In this document: one piece after another, positions 36,053 to 49,483 of the stretch
Layout of the letters: every line of letters begins with the position of its first letter
How positions within the stretch are numbered: position 1 is the first letter of the stretch
Assembly: GCA_027886175.1 (NCBI GenBank)
Contig: JAJNNQ010000040.1
Coordinates: 24,324,001-24,388,000 of the forward strand
Direction of reading: 5' to 3'
Source of the DNA: Phylloscopus collybita
Lineage: Eukaryota; Chordata; Aves; Passeriformes; Phylloscopidae
Length of the DNA: 64,000 bases
Translations under genes and position numbers: made by a program
The notes under the pieces: model-generated
Database searches by the model: none
What the model was told of the DNA's origin: nothing
Seen by the model: only the letters and a program-made list of their open reading frames with translations

Positions 36053-37621
36053 CAAGAACAAGAGGACATATACTGCAATCATGGTTTACATTTCCCAAGG
36101 CTTTCCTGTATAAAATATACCGTAACAACTGACAGGATAGAGAAGAAAATGTGCAGTATCATGCAGAGGCATTTTATGAGATTGTGAGAGGGTTTCCAGC
36201 CCAGTTCATTTATTTCCTTTTAAATAAGGGAGAAAGATCAGAAAAGAAAAAGGAAAAAACATCAAGCAGTTCTCTTCCAGCTAATAAATGACAGCAAGAA
36301 TTGGGAACGGACATATCACTTTAATCTGCCACAATTTTTCTTTTTATTTGCCAAACATCACACCTAGGGAAGATGAGAATATCTGTCTTCTGTTTGTGAC
36401 AGAATTACCTTAGGCAATTTTTACCTAAACTTCTAGAGCTGGTTGAAATGTTTTCCATAACAAAATTGAAAATGCTTGCAGAATATTTTTATACCTGACT
36501 AGAGAATTAAAGTGGATGTACTGTTTTTCTCCTTGCCCCTTAAACTTTTTCCCTCTCCTCTCTCCCCTTTCTACTTGCAAGCTGGATAAGATAAAATGGA
36601 TGAAGAAAGTGAGGAAGAAGAAAATCAACATGATTTGGATACAAAAAAGGGAGATGGGATTCTGAACATTATACCAAACAGGAAAAAAAAAAAAAAACAA
36701 GTCCTACAGACATGAAATATTATAGGAATTAATGTCTTGAAATAATGTCCTTCATTGCATTCATATTTAAAAATGGCAAAAAGTGTCAGGCTATATGAAT
36801 CTCAAGATGAAAATATAAATCAGTAATGTTACAAGTTTTCTTTTTCTTGATATACAATGTTTCCAGAAAATTCTTGTTTTGCTATTACACCCTTAATTAT
36901 GATTACTGGGTGTTACTCTCTTCTTAAATTTAAAAGTAAAATCTTATCCTAACATATATATTAAAGTTTATGAATTGAGAGAAGTTCTACCAATGCTTCT
37001 AAGTTTTTGAAAATGACGAATGTGATTCACCAGCCCATTAAACATCTGTAACAAAGTGATGACTCAGGCCTGGTGTTTTAGATAAGGCACCATTTCTGGA
37101 AACTGCAAGCAACTTGAGTGCTAAGTCCAGTAAGTGATTTCCATTAGTTTTAGGACATTGCAGCCTGCAGTCTCCTATGAGGCTGGATGGTGTCTTTTTT
37201 GAGGGATTGGATCCCACTGGGATCATCTTGCCATATCTCTCACTGAGCATCAGCTGGAGTCAGTGCTCTCCTTCCTCCACTGCTATGTTTAGGGTATTCA
37301 AAGCCACAAGGTGCAATGGATACACAGTCCATATGATGTTTATGCTTCTCAGGGATAGTGCAGGGGATCAGAAGTTAAAGGTTAGTGGGACACAGTGACA
37401 CCCCTGCTCCCTCCTTTTGTTTTCATGCCCAATTCCATTATCTGTGTTATTTTCTATTCAAACTTGCATAAAAACACTGCAAAGAACTACTATTTCTTTA
37501 TCTTACTCCAACTGGAATGCAAAAATTATTTGATTTGCATTACTTACTGTATCACTTCTGATAAATGTTGTGAGGATCACAAAGAGATCACAAAGAGAAA
37601 GCAGAGGTTCTACAAGATGTA
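36053..37621. other. non-coding unique sequence
   Basis: No supported gene. It holds a purine-rich patch around 36585-36640, a 15-A run at about 36684, and an 11-bp tandem duplication (GATCACAAAGA) at 37575-37596 directly before the CR1 copy. Confidence 0.58.
37575..37596. repeat. 11-bp tandem duplication
   Basis: GATCACAAAGA occurs twice in direct succession. It lies just upstream of, or in the eroded 5' edge of, the CR1 fragment. Confidence 0.92.
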
Positions 37622-37988
37622 GGATCACAGACTGGGACAATTAGGTTTGCTTAATCCAGAGAAGAGAAGAGAAGACAAAGGGAGATTTAATTGCTATCCT
37701 CCCTTCCCCAAAGGGGAGAATAGGAAAATTTAGGCTCTTCACAGAAGGGCACAATGAAGAGAAGAGGTGACAGTTACAAGTTGCAAGGAAATTTCAACTG
37801 GACATGAGGAAATAATTCACCATGAGAGTGAACAATGAAAGAACAGGTTGCCCAGAGAATCTGGGTATCTCTGCTCTTGGAGGTTTTGTAATTTCAGCTG
37901 GGAGTGTCTCTGTGCAACTTGCTCTGACACTGAAGTTGGCTCTACTTTGAGCAGGAGCTGGACAAAAATCCTTCAAAGAATTCCTTAA
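37622..37988 (+). mobile_element. CR1 LINE fragment, diverged ORF2 end to 3' UTR
   Basis: Sense-orientation, old CR1 copy. Landmarks in order: GACTGGGACAATTAGGTTTGC, GAGAAGAGAAG, ATTTAATTGCTATCCTCCC, an AGTTGCAAGGAAATTTCAACTGG block (ORF2 QG-F-LD equivalent), ATGAGGAAATAATTCACCATGAGAGTG, ACAGGTTGCCCAGAGAAT, then TTGAGCAGGAGCTGGAC of the 3' UTR. Many small indels destroy the frame, so the open frames here do not read as ORF2. The 3' tail is eroded. Confidence 0.85.
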
Positions 37989-40900
37989 ATGTATATATTC
38001 TGATTATTATTTTGGGAATGCACCTGAGCATCATGCTGAAGAGGAAAATAAGTAAAGGGAAATACTCTTTTAAAGTATGTTTTCACTTATACCATGAATA
38101 TAATTTGTTGCAAAGAACACAATAGTAAGAGAAGTTAAGTTTTTAAGTGTTGGAAGGAGCAATTAGGGTTTTGTAGCTTCTGCATATTTTAAGCCCAAGC
38201 ATTGCCTACATGGCTTTCAAAGCAGAGATTCACAAAGCACTTTAAAGCACTTTGCCACGTTAAAGATTCCCTAGACTACCATCACCTTTTGTGTCTAAAA
38301 AATCCAAGAAGCTTATCAAAATTCATCAATAAAACAGGTGAGGAGTCCCCATGCAAACTATAATGCAAGCAGGGGTTAATTAGAAAAGGGAAAGGTGAAT
38401 TTACAAAGCTGTCCTTATGTAAATCCAGATCCCTGATTGTAAATTAGGGATGAGGGCATTGGAAGCACCACCTGCAGTTTTGGCTATCAGCTAAGGTGTA
38501 CACTGCTTTTCAATTATTGCAAAGCTCAGTCAGAAAGGTTTGGAAGGCAGTGCCCAGCAAAACTTTCTGAGGAAAGACTATTTTGGAATTGTGAAGAGTA
38601 GGATGAAAATTGGGATTTGGATAACTAAGCAACCATCTGTGCCAAACTGCTAAAAAAAAAAACCACACCAAGGAACATCCACCACAGCTTTTATCTGGAT
38701 GTTAGTCCAAGTGCTCATAGCAAACTATTTATTCTGCTCAACAATTTTTATTCCCATTGCTGGTATCATTCCTGTAGCCAAGAGGAGTCTGAAAAAATTG
38801 GAATATGAGGAAACTCAGGAAAACATGCCATAAACTGCAAGTGGGTAGTGAGAATGAGATAAATCAAAATCTTTGACAGGCAACTTTGTCAGACTTATTA
38901 CCTTATATTATTCCTAATCTTAAATAACTTTCAGATGACAGGAGTTTAGTACAAACTATCCTCCCCTCATGTGACAAACCCCTAGATCTAAATGTGTGAG
39001 AAAGTAAGATTCAGTAAGTAATTTTCTAGCTCTAACTGGAGGATTCAGACACTCCTTTCCTTCATTGTACATTAAGCTCCTCTGTTGTACTTGCTAGAAC
39101 ATAAACAAGAATGTCAAGCCAACAAGAATTTTATGTAAAATGATTTGTAGGATGGAATTGGTTGGGACTATTATCGGGAGAAATCCCAGACACTTTCTCA
39201 GGGCCAATAGGAATACACAAAATTGGGTAGCCCCAGGGGTATACATAACCTTAAGTGACCTAGTGTCTGTGCTGCTTCTCACTGACATTATCCACATTAA
39301 TGCAAATTTGTGAATGTGGATTCATGATGTGAGTTCATTGGTTATATTACTGCTGATTTATTGCTGTTTATAAAAAGAGGACAGTCCCCAGCTAGACTTA
39401 AATGGCCTCTAGAAGCTCTTTATTTTATCCTCTGCTACAGGGCAAGCAGGGTGAGACTTCACATCACCCTTGGGGTCAGTAAAAGATGGGGAATATGTGA
39501 ACTCACTCTCTTGTTCAAGGGTTTGTTCTGGGTTGACAGAAAACTATGCTCAGTAACTCTTAATCTCCTCTTAGGTTGGTCAGGGTTTTCCATACTCATT
39601 CAAGCTGGAGGCAAGGTTTCAACATGGGAAACATTTCAAATGGGAAACATTTCCTCACTTCCAGTAGCACGTAAAAACTAGAATTAAATTGCGAGACTTC
39701 CCAGTAATTCTATATATTCAGGTGTACTATCAAGGTTTATTGTTGGCCTCCTTCCACAAACAGCACACCAATGAGATGGGCTGTTGGCAAAAAAGTAGAA
39801 AAATATCTGTTTGAAGAAGATGTGTCTCAGAGATATCATAATCTAAGGAATTATCATTGAAAATTAGTATTCTTATGCCATATAAAATGTTCTATTGCAA
39901 ATATTTGCATAAAAGTACATGAATGTTCAGACATAATGCTTTTTCATTAAAATCACCTTCATTTTAAAGTCCTAAATCCCTGTAAACCCCTGCCTCTTTG
40001 CAGCTTTACTCTTTTTCCATTCCTCCAGGAGAGAAAATAAATGGGATTTTTCTAGGGGGATATATGTCACTTCTCAATCATCTGCACACAACCAGTTGTC
40101 TCCATTTCATGGGAGATAAATAAAGGACTTTGGATGTGCCTTAAGTATCATCAATCACAGGTCTATTTGATTCAGTGCTTTACACATCACAGCTCTCACT
40201 TCTTCTGCCCTGGACTGCAAAGTGTTTCCCTCCTGAGAAGAAGCCAATGTTGCCTCTGTCACAGGGGAAAGATTTTGCAGACACTCTACACCTTGCACTT
40301 AAGAAAACTTTTTTGGGAGGATTTAATCTCTTCTCATGTACTTCAGACCAGTTTTTCCTGCAGTAAACACCAGCTCAGTTTAAAAATTTCTCATTGTTTT
40401 TAGGATTTTAGGCAATTTCAAGGCGAAGGTGTCTTTGTAAACCTCTGTGCTCAATACACATAGCTACCATGTTTAAAATATTACAGCTGTCATTGGAAAC
40501 CACCTTTCAATCAGTGTTATTCAGCATAAAGCGACAGAACAACTCTGCAGACATTTATCATTCCAATTACTGCTCAGTAGTACATTATCTTCTGCTCAGT
40601 CCTTTTGCACAAAGGAAAAAAAAAAAAGCATTATATAGTGTGCCTTTCCTTGGGAACTTTAATGCTATTATTGATGGCTTATTATTAAAATGTGTTAATG
40701 GTTTTTCTTTTTTCATACAAGTCTTGATGCTGAACACATATTTCCATAATGAGGTTTTTAGAAATCACATAGAGAGTGATTTCTGCTACCATTTTCTATC
40801 ATAATGTTGTGACAAAACCATGAGATTCCTCAGACTTTCTGGGACAAATTTATAGCATTTATTCTGATACTGACTTTGTCCAGCTTGTGGGCTGATCTTA

Positions 40901-43900
40901 ATGTAACATGGCACCATTCAGTTCTGGTGCCTGCAGAAAAGTGGCATAATTCTACATTGAGGATAGAAGAAAAGTCTCTCACCCAAAACAGGACTTTTCC
41001 CTTAAATATGGACACATTAAAAAAATTATTAATAGGAGAAAAAAAAAAAAAGAGAGAGTTTAAAAATTGGACTTGAACATATAAATCATTGTGTCTACAT
41101 GGAGATTTTGCTTGGACTCCGTTCCCTCAGTCTCTGCAGGATGAAGCTATTCCAGAGCAAACTGTGCTTCTGTCATTATTCAGGGCACTTAAGAAGGTGA
41201 TTAAATGCCTGTAATAACCATAAAAAAGGTTATTCAGAGTCTGATTCTGCAGAGTTTGTCCAGCAACACCAAGACAAAAAGGGTTTTGTTTCCTTAAGTC
41301 TTCCCTGCTCCAAGGACTTTTGTATGGGATTTGCAGCACTTCCTTGAACTTTCATTTTAATAACTATCAACAAAATCTGTTACGAAGAAAGCTCACATTG
41401 GGTTTGATTTTTTTTTTTCTATTTAGTACTTCATATTTTAAATATTTAAATATTTTAAATCTTATCACAATGATTTTTGGATCATTATGGATGGAAGGTC
41501 TTTTGGCTTATTGCAGGGAAAACAGGATCTGTTGGCTGTTTGGAGAGGAATCTCATATAATCCTCTATTAATATTCCAGTAGAAGTTTTGACTGTCAATG
41601 TGTTCTCATCAGTCTAAAGGTCTCCTTTTTTCTCTCCTTTTGAATTGACATAACTAATGACAAGTAGCAGGAAAGCTTTGAAGACAAAAGCCACTTCAGT
41701 CCTTTACAGTTGGCAATTCCTCTGCCTTCATATGGTTATGCAGGAAGTTAAAAAACTCAGAGCACAAACAAAAGTTAGCATCCAGGAGGTGTGATTTATT
41801 TGCTTCTGGTTCCTACACTCATCTGCTTTCAGGCTCAGAAGATGTTTTTTATCTGCAACTTTCAAGACACAAATCAACTGCAAAGTCCTTACTGAAGACT
41901 CCCAGCTGAAAGGACATGGAGCAGAGGATTTGGAGGGGAGGAAAAATCCAGCAAGAGACTAATGTCTTTTAAATATCACAGCTGGTTGGGGGGAATTGTA
42001 GATAACAAAATACTTTTAGATAATTCTACTGTTCTCTCCAAGAAGCTATTGATATAAATTTCTCATGGTTTGAAAGGGATGAAAAATGTCTGAACTCTAC
42101 AGAGTTGTGCCAGACAGTCTCAGCAGGATATGTTTCTTAGTGCCTGGCTTGCAGTAAACATGAGCTATTGACACAAAATAAATCCAATATGGAAAGAAAT
42201 GCATAAATTTTCCCTTACTAAAAAATGGAACCTCATCTAAGAAATTCATAGACATCATCTGGAGAAGGATTCTGTAAGAGAGCAATGCCTAGATGCTGAC
42301 TGCATCTTTCTTTGTCAAGGTCTCTGGTAAGCTGGGAACATTAGGCAAACTTTCGGGACTGACTGCAGGAATGGTCTCTGCCACAATGCTCCCTGGGCCC
42401 GTTGTGCTGAGAAACCATCACACATCAGCACAGAGCAGTGCCTGGGGGGGCATCAGCTGAGCAAAATTGCTCTGGCACCAGCCTCCTCAGAGTGCATTTA
42501 CCATTGTTTCTCATTGCCCTCAAACATCCACCCCAAGAAGAGCCCTTTTGCTTCTTGTCCATGTCAGCTGATTCTCTATTACAAAATCCATGTATACACA
42601 AGAAAAATAAATTATTTTTGTATTTTTTTAACCTCCTTTGTCCTCCCCCAACTCATTTCTCTCTTACTTGCATTTCAGTTCTTTCTTTACCTCTGATTAC
42701 TTACCCCAAAATTCCCAAGAAGCAAGTACTCAGCATGTGGCAAATGCTACCCTCAAAATCCCAAACACCCACACACCAGTAACCAGATGAAATTAAACCA
42801 GGGCAGGCAAGAAAAGTTATGAAAGTTATAAACAGTGAATGCTTCTGGAGAAGTTGCAGGTACTTGGATACATCCAGACTGAAGGAAGGATAAAACACAT
42901 GGTTTACAAACAAGTAAAGGAAGTAAAATCTACAAATATGTCAAACCAGCTGACCTGAAGTTGCAACCTACGTCAAATAAATGGCTGTTAATATTTTCTC
43001 AAAGGGAAAAAAATATTAAAGAAAATCATATTCAAAGCCCATCACTTGTCAGAAGCTTCCTTATGAACTCCTATTAAGGTAACAATAGATTAAAATCTAA
43101 AGTGGACCAAGTACACGTTTGTCTCACAGACTGGCAGGTACTGGTGATAAGGCAGAAAAGCCTTTTCTGCAGCAGGTGGAGCCATCAATTTTTTAGAATC
43201 ACTTTGAGCATTTCCACTTAAAACATTTACTTGCTACTAAAGTGAGCTAGAATGTTGTCAACTCACCCTTGAACTACCCTGCTCTTTTCTTATGTGACAC
43301 AAAATCTTTTCATGGCTGAATTGAGGTTTATAATAGAGTGCAAAAAGTACTGTCTGGCTGAATTCCTGAGACTAAGGACTCAATACTCTGTGGGCTTTGC
43401 TGGACTAAGCAGCTACTGACTCATTTGAAGTTGTTAGGGACAGGACTGGATAATCCTTACTGTCTGAAATCCAGAGGAGACAATCCTGTATTGGTTTGGG
43501 AATGGCATTTTCACCATCCTCTCTAAAGCTCCTAAATATACCACCACTGAATATATCAGCTTTTTATTGTTTTTGTAAAGAGGGTGCCTCAGCAGAGAGG
43601 AAACAAAGACAAGGGATTAATGCAATACATAACTGTAAATGGTTACGTTTTTTGGATGGAAGTAAGAGTTGAGATCTGTTGTATTCCTGTGGATTAGTTC
43701 ACAGGCACGCCAGAAAGTACAGAACTGGAAGCTGCAACTTGTGGCATCATTAAATATCTATGCTTCTTGCCCTCACAAGCTGCTTTGAGAAAGCAAAGCT
43801 TCTAAAATATTTGCAGAAAGCATTCACTGCAATTCCAGCCTCTGACAACCAACTCACAGAAGCCTTTATTGTGAGTAGTATGCCATAGTTAGACAAAGAG

Positions 43901-44646
43901 GCAGACTTGCTACTGTCTGGATCTGGAAGTTACCACCTAAACACTTGGGTCCCTGTTTTAATTTATGTAAAGGGATATAATCCCCGAGACTGACTGGTAA
44001 TCAAACATTTTGTGCTTGGTATGCTTGCTACACCACTGTTGGGAAGAAGAGTCCTATGGCTACATCTCAACACATATCAAGGATGGAACTCTAACTTCAT
44101 TCTATTTTAACAGTACAGTTATGGATCATCTGTGTAATAATTCTTATACAAAGCACGAAAACATAAATGATTCACAATATACACTGAATAAATAAATAAA
44201 TACATGAATAAATATGTTCTCTCTAGTTCTCTGTAGGCTTCTTTCCATACACATGTGAAATCTGAAGCAGGCCAGAGGGAAGATGTGCTGTCATTGATCA
44301 ATAGACAAACAGCTCAGGGACTTCCTGAACTTTAATATCAGCCCATACACAGCCTCAGTTCTTTTTCTTTGGATGCTTTCCATTTTTTCCCAAGCTGTAT
44401 GAAGAACTAATTTGATTTCTCTTTCATTGTTCTGGCATAGACACTTAGGCTTCTGAAAACCAGTTAATTACATAAGCACTTTCTTTTAAATTCTACCAGT
44501 TTCAAATCACCATGGATATGTGGAGACAAAGGACAAGAGGCACAGAAGAACTGGCACACTTTACACTGTGAAACATATTATTAAGCAGTATCAACCAAAG
44601 GAAAGTACCATTTTGTTCCACAGAGACACTTTTAAAAAAATTAATT
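37989..44646. other. non-coding unique sequence, two possible regulatory patches
   Basis: About 6.7 kb with no supported gene. Patches at about 38150-38560 (with GTTAATTAGA and a 10-bp AAAGCACTTT tandem at 38234-38253) and 40430-40830 (dense ATTA words, non-repetitive) look like candidate conserved elements. A 14-bp near-tandem (ATGGGAAACATTTC, 39624-39653), an ATTTAAATATTTAAAT palindromic run near 41435-41460 and an AATA repeat near 44188 are also present. A MIR/L2-like phrase near 43945-43985 is too weak to call. Confidence 0.52.
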
Positions 44647-44727
44647 CTCTCTCTTTCTCTCTCTTTCACTCTCTTTCTCTCTCTTTCTCTCTCTTTCTCT
44701 CTCTTTCTCTCTCTTTCTCTCTCTTTT
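44647..44727. repeat. (CTCTTTCTCT)n decamer pyrimidine repeat
   Basis: About eight copies of a 10-base CT-only unit, nearly perfect, with one CTCTTTCACT variant near 44661-44670. The pure pyrimidine strand could form triplex-type structures. The 'KEREREREK' frame on the minus strand is a translation of this repeat. Confidence 0.95.
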
Positions 44728-47700
44728 TAGCAAGATTCCTTTCCAGTGCACTACTTTGTTTCAAATTCATTCTTTCTCTTTTCCACAAATCTAACATGGC
44801 TGTTGCTTTCTTCATAAAACTGTTGGCTGTTTTAAAACATAAAACAAAATGGCTGTTTTCCATTGCATTAATTGATCCTCTTATCCGCCAGAGTTCATTG
44901 TATCAGGTGATTGAAATATTTAGTCTACTAAAAAATTGAGTGCCCAGACAGAGCTGACCTGTGCTGACCCTTTTAGTGTAAAACTTCTTTGGTCCTGGAG
45001 TGAAAGAAAAGTTGTCACGGACTGGCAAAATTTTCTCAATGTGACCCTGGAAACTTTTAATGAGATAACATAATTACTGAATTTCTGAAAGTCCCATCTC
45101 TGCCATACCATTACTGTATAACATGGCAATTGAAAGAAAAAGAGAAAAATAAATAGAAGGAGAAGGAAAAAGGAAAGGGAAAAGGAGAAAGGAAAAAGGA
45201 AAAGGACAAAAAGGAAAGTTTGGGGTTTTGTGTCTAAGTAGAACAAGCATCTGCACAACTAGCCTTTGTTGAGACTACATCATGAAAATGAGTCAGGCAA
45301 AACCCTGACCACTCACTATCCCATCCCACAGAACCAAAACTAGAGTTTGGGAATCCAAGCAGTGCTTTCTCTGTCCCTGTTTCACAGACTTGTACAAACA
45401 GCTCATCCAGGAATATTACATAGATAAATGAGCCACTAAACTGGCGTGGAACTTCGGGGCTCATCAGGGATGAGTGGGTGAACCTGGAATGTGCAAATGT
45501 GGCAGAATTTCTGTAAGGGGAGGAAAAGTTTAGAATCATCTACATATGTGCGCTTTGTGTTTCAGGAGAGAAGGGTTGGTTGGTGTCCTTTTACCACTCA
45601 TATTTTTAAATCTTGATAAAGAAAGACTGAGAAGATTACATTCAGCCTGAAAAGGAAAGAATCTCTTACTGAGTAGCTGATCAGAGGTGCTGAGAAGTGA
45701 CAGTTCTCAATTCTGAGGATTGAGAAACACAGCAGGGCACTGAATGCAGCGGCTCCACTAGAGGGAAATACTGCCCATAGAAAAAAAAAATGGAAGTGAC
45801 TGCGTAGAGTTGACAGAAAACGTTTAAAGGCTTCTACAGATCATTGCATTCAGGAAAAGAAAATAAAAAATAAAAACTTAAAGGTTTTCTGTAAGCTGAA
45901 GAGGTAAAAAAGTATTTGACTTATTTTTATAATGGTGGTACACAGTCAAACTCAGCTTAATCTCTTAAGAAAAAACAACTCTCAGGGATTCAGGAAAGAA
46001 TTATTATATACATCTAAATGTATGCATGTGTGTGAGAGCAAAAATGAGAGAGGAAGAGACTTTTAAAGATTATATTAAGGTATCATCAAAGTTTTATTAA
46101 AGGAAACTTCTCCCAAATGACCTGACATTTCAGCTTACTGGTCTGACATCTCCTGAAAAGAGGCAGATCTGGGCCAGGGGAGGAAGTACCCAGCACAGAA
46201 GTTAATAGTAGGCACACACAATGTTGAAGGAGAAAAATTAATGTCATGGGATGAAAAGGTATGTGTAAGAAAGCACCAGTAAGTTTCTTAATGGAAGTTT
46301 CTCCTCTGTTTCCCTCCTAGAGGGATGGCTGTTAATTTATTGCATCTGTTCTGACACTTTGGGCTCAGTCAAAACTCTCAGCCCTGGGCAGTCAATGGCT
46401 AATTCAAGCTGCATTACAAGTGTTCACCTGTGACACTGCTGTGGCCCTGGTCCCACTGGGGAGGGCAGGAGACAGAAGGAGGGACAGGGTAGCTGCAGGG
46501 GAGTGTTTGCCAGCTCTGCATCACTGGGATCTCTGCAGAGCAGCAGGCAGCCCTGGAGAAGGAGCAGCAGCCTCCTGGGTCCCACTGGTACGTGGTGCTT
46601 GGTGGTTTTGTGCTTTCCTCTCAGATGTGAGCCTGAGTGGCAGCTGCACCAGCAGCAGCCCCAGAACCCCAGCAAGGACATAGCGGGCAGGGGCCATCTC
46701 AGTGCCTCACAGCATTGTCCCTCTGCTCTTTGGTGGCATAGTTCCTCCTCTGCTTGACTCCTAATGAGTTCCCATCAGCAAAGCATGTGATAAAGGACAA
46801 AGGTTTCCAGCAACACTAAGCCCTCACACTTAAAGTATGCTAGCTTGGAGGTCTCAGCAGAGCAGTCCTCTGAGGCAATGTGCCTTGAAAAAGAGCTTTG
46901 GTGGTGATAGGTTTAAATTCTGTGTGCAAGGATGGATACCAGGGTGTGAGGGAGCCCCCAAGTTAGGGGGAGAACAGCAGGATTGGAGCAGGGAGGGCTG
47001 AAACCAAGAGCCAGGATTTGGAAAGATGCACTGTGATGAGGACTTTGGCAAGAACATGCCTGGGACCACAGACAAGGAATCACAGATTTTGGCATAAAAG
47101 GAAAAGGAGAGAGCATTGGCACAGGCAGAATTGTGAGGTCAGAGGGACCAACTCTGCCCAGGGGTAGGGTGCACCAAACAAATGTCCAGTCCTGGGTGCA
47201 TCCAGCACCCTGCTGCTCTTGGGGATGCAGCCAGCAACCACGGGCAAGCTGCATTCCTTTCATAAAGCACTGCTGGGGAGAAGGGGGAAAGGGTTCAAGG
47301 TACTGACAGAAGGGCAGGAACCACCATCTGAGTTTTACTGTATTGTCTTTAGAAAGCCTCTCCATTCCTTGGGATCCTGACCTGTGGACCTGCAGTGATG
47401 CTGCTTGCCTTCCTCACTGGAGCACTGCAAATCTCGACTCATTACTGTTTGTAGCCTGGTTTAGAACCCTTAGCAGAGATGTGCTAAAGAAGTAAAACAC
47501 ATTAGGTACAAAGCACACAGATAATACTGTGCTCATACAAAATATGCTTCAATAAAAGCTTAATAACTTACCAAGAGGCAATAAACCCAAGTGTTACCTC
47601 AAAGGCACTATGCATGGCTAATTTAAATTCCTGGCATGTTTCTACCTTGGGCAGACAATCAGCACACACTATTTCAGAAAAGGTCTTCAAAAATAAGTAA

Positions 47701-49466
47701 AATAAATATAATAGTCTCCTTAGCTGGCAAAAATCAGCATCACTCCTGTGACTGCTGAGTCAGTTTACACCAGCTGCATAGCTGAGCCCATTTTGCTTGG
47801 AATGACTAAAATGACCAGTTTTCCTCACCTGCTGGGACATTTGGGCACTGGTGCTCAGAGATGGAGCTGCTGGAGGACTGAGGTTCCCCAGACAAATTTA
47901 CATACTCAATTTCAGTCAAAAAGATTATGTCACATTTGTAACCAATTTCTGAATTAAAAGAAATTCTTGGAATGGCCCTTGGGAATTGAGGGCACAGTGG
48001 TATTGTGATCGTTTGGAAAACTGCCATAATTACTTTTTCTATAAAAAGAATACCCATATCATACATCGTGGAGGAGAGAATTTTTAAAGAGATGAGGCAA
48101 ACTGACCTGAGTGGATTAAAGCTGAGACATAGATTTTTAATGGAATGAGGTAGTACTGGATAAAATGGTTTTACTCTTGTCACACTGAAATAATTATTGT
48201 AGGCAGCCCGATGCTCATGCATTGAGTTGAAAAATCTAGGTCCTAACTGTAGAGGCAGATCCCTGGTCTCTAACAGCCTCTTAATGTGACAAAGTGATGG
48301 AAATAATTTTTCTCATGTTCTTGCATGCTGAGAGGTCATAAATAATTAGAAGCATATTTAGTGAATTACCAGCAGGAAGACATCCTGGAAGTTTTTTAGC
48401 CTACTTGAGTTAAAAAAACCCAACTAATCAACCAAAATCAAACCAGAGCAAATTGTGTCAGTTGTCTCTAAAGCCTCTAAATTCTTATATTCTTAGTGGA
48501 AATACAGAAAATTGTATTTTCCTCCTTTTATTTTTCTTTTTCATTTTTAATTACATTTCATTTCATTTAAGTTGAAATAGAATTAAGCAAGAACATTTCA
48601 AACATTGTTCCTACACAGAATTCTGTGTATGTCCTTAAATTTCTGTGCTCTGAGCAAGTGTGACAACCTGCCTGAAGCTTGAGCTCATAGGTGTGGGAAG
48701 ACTAAGAACTTTCATCCCCCTTGTCTTTTTCTGTTTTGAATGGCTGCCTTTCTATAGACAAGGATCTCCAAATTCCACTTACCACGTGGACTGGCTTCAA
48801 TGTCTCTGGTTTTTTTGGCAGCCTGCACACTTCCCATTCCCAGCAGCTCTGTCTCATGCCCACACTACTCATACCTCACAGCAATTTGCAGCCAAGCTGT
48901 GAAGTTGCTCAGAAAACTAACATGGCCAGGAGCAAGCCATTTCTCAAGTAACTTTTCAGGCACCTCAGTCCCACAGGCAGTTCACTGAATGATGGCACAA
49001 ATTATTTGCCAATCCCAGAGGGAGGAGACTGAGTGGTACAATCTCTTTGGTAGCAGCACCAAGTCTGGTGGCTTTCCAGATAGGCATGATACCAGTATCA
49101 GGCTATTGCCATCCTGCCAGAGTGCCAGATTTTCAAGAGGGAAGAAGTGTTCTTACCCAAATGCTTGTTTCTATCGCTCCTGCAGTGCTGAACAGCTTGG
49201 TCCTGGCACGTGCAGTGGCTGCAGGGGGCAGGGGCTGTCACCACACCTCCATACTGGAGCTATTGCCCTGTTCCCAACTTTCTAACAGATGTAAAAAAAA
49301 ATGATATGCTAACTGATGTGTCAGAGATTTAATTTTCAGGTAAACCAGTAAACTATGTATAGTGTGCATTTTAACTGAGCAAAGCTCAGAAATTAAAGGC
49401 CTGGGCTCACACTGCACAAGGAAGTCCATGGAAGTCACTTTGGCTCCAACTCAGTGGAGCTCAGCT
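44728..49466. other. non-coding unique sequence with a purine tract
   Basis: No supported gene. A GA-rich tract is at 45131-45222. A GC-richer patch at about 46420-46760 is open in several frames on both strands (up to 87 codons) with no domain; the 150-codon minus-strand frame at 46913-47365 and the 138-codon one at 47806-48222 likewise lack family features, splice context or conserved motifs. They are best explained by chance. Confidence 0.52.
45131..45222. repeat. GA-rich (polypurine) tract
   Basis: About 90 bases built from GGAAAA, GGAAAG and GAGAAA words, with isolated T and C interruptions. It lies 400 bases from the pyrimidine decamer array on the same strand, so the two are roughly complementary in composition. 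Confidence 0.9.
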
Positions 49467-49483
49467 CAGCTCAGCTGAGCTGC
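49457..49483. repeat. GAGCT/CAGCT repeat with 16-bp palindrome
   Basis: A short array of GCTCA units ends in the perfect palindrome CAGCTCAGCTGAGCTG (49467-49482), which contains a CAGCTG E-box. It could form a cruciform or bind basic helix-loop-helix factors; neither can be judged from sequence. Confidence 0.85.

Noticed and set aside
43945..43985. Possible MIR or L2 phrase (plus orientation)
   Set aside because: TTTATGTAAAGGGATATAAT echoes the TGTAAAATGGGGATAAT motif but nothing around it supports the element.
46420..46760. GC-richer patch as a possible exon or promoter
   Set aside because: Open frames exist on both strands without motif or splice context, and CpG content is not raised as in a CpG island.
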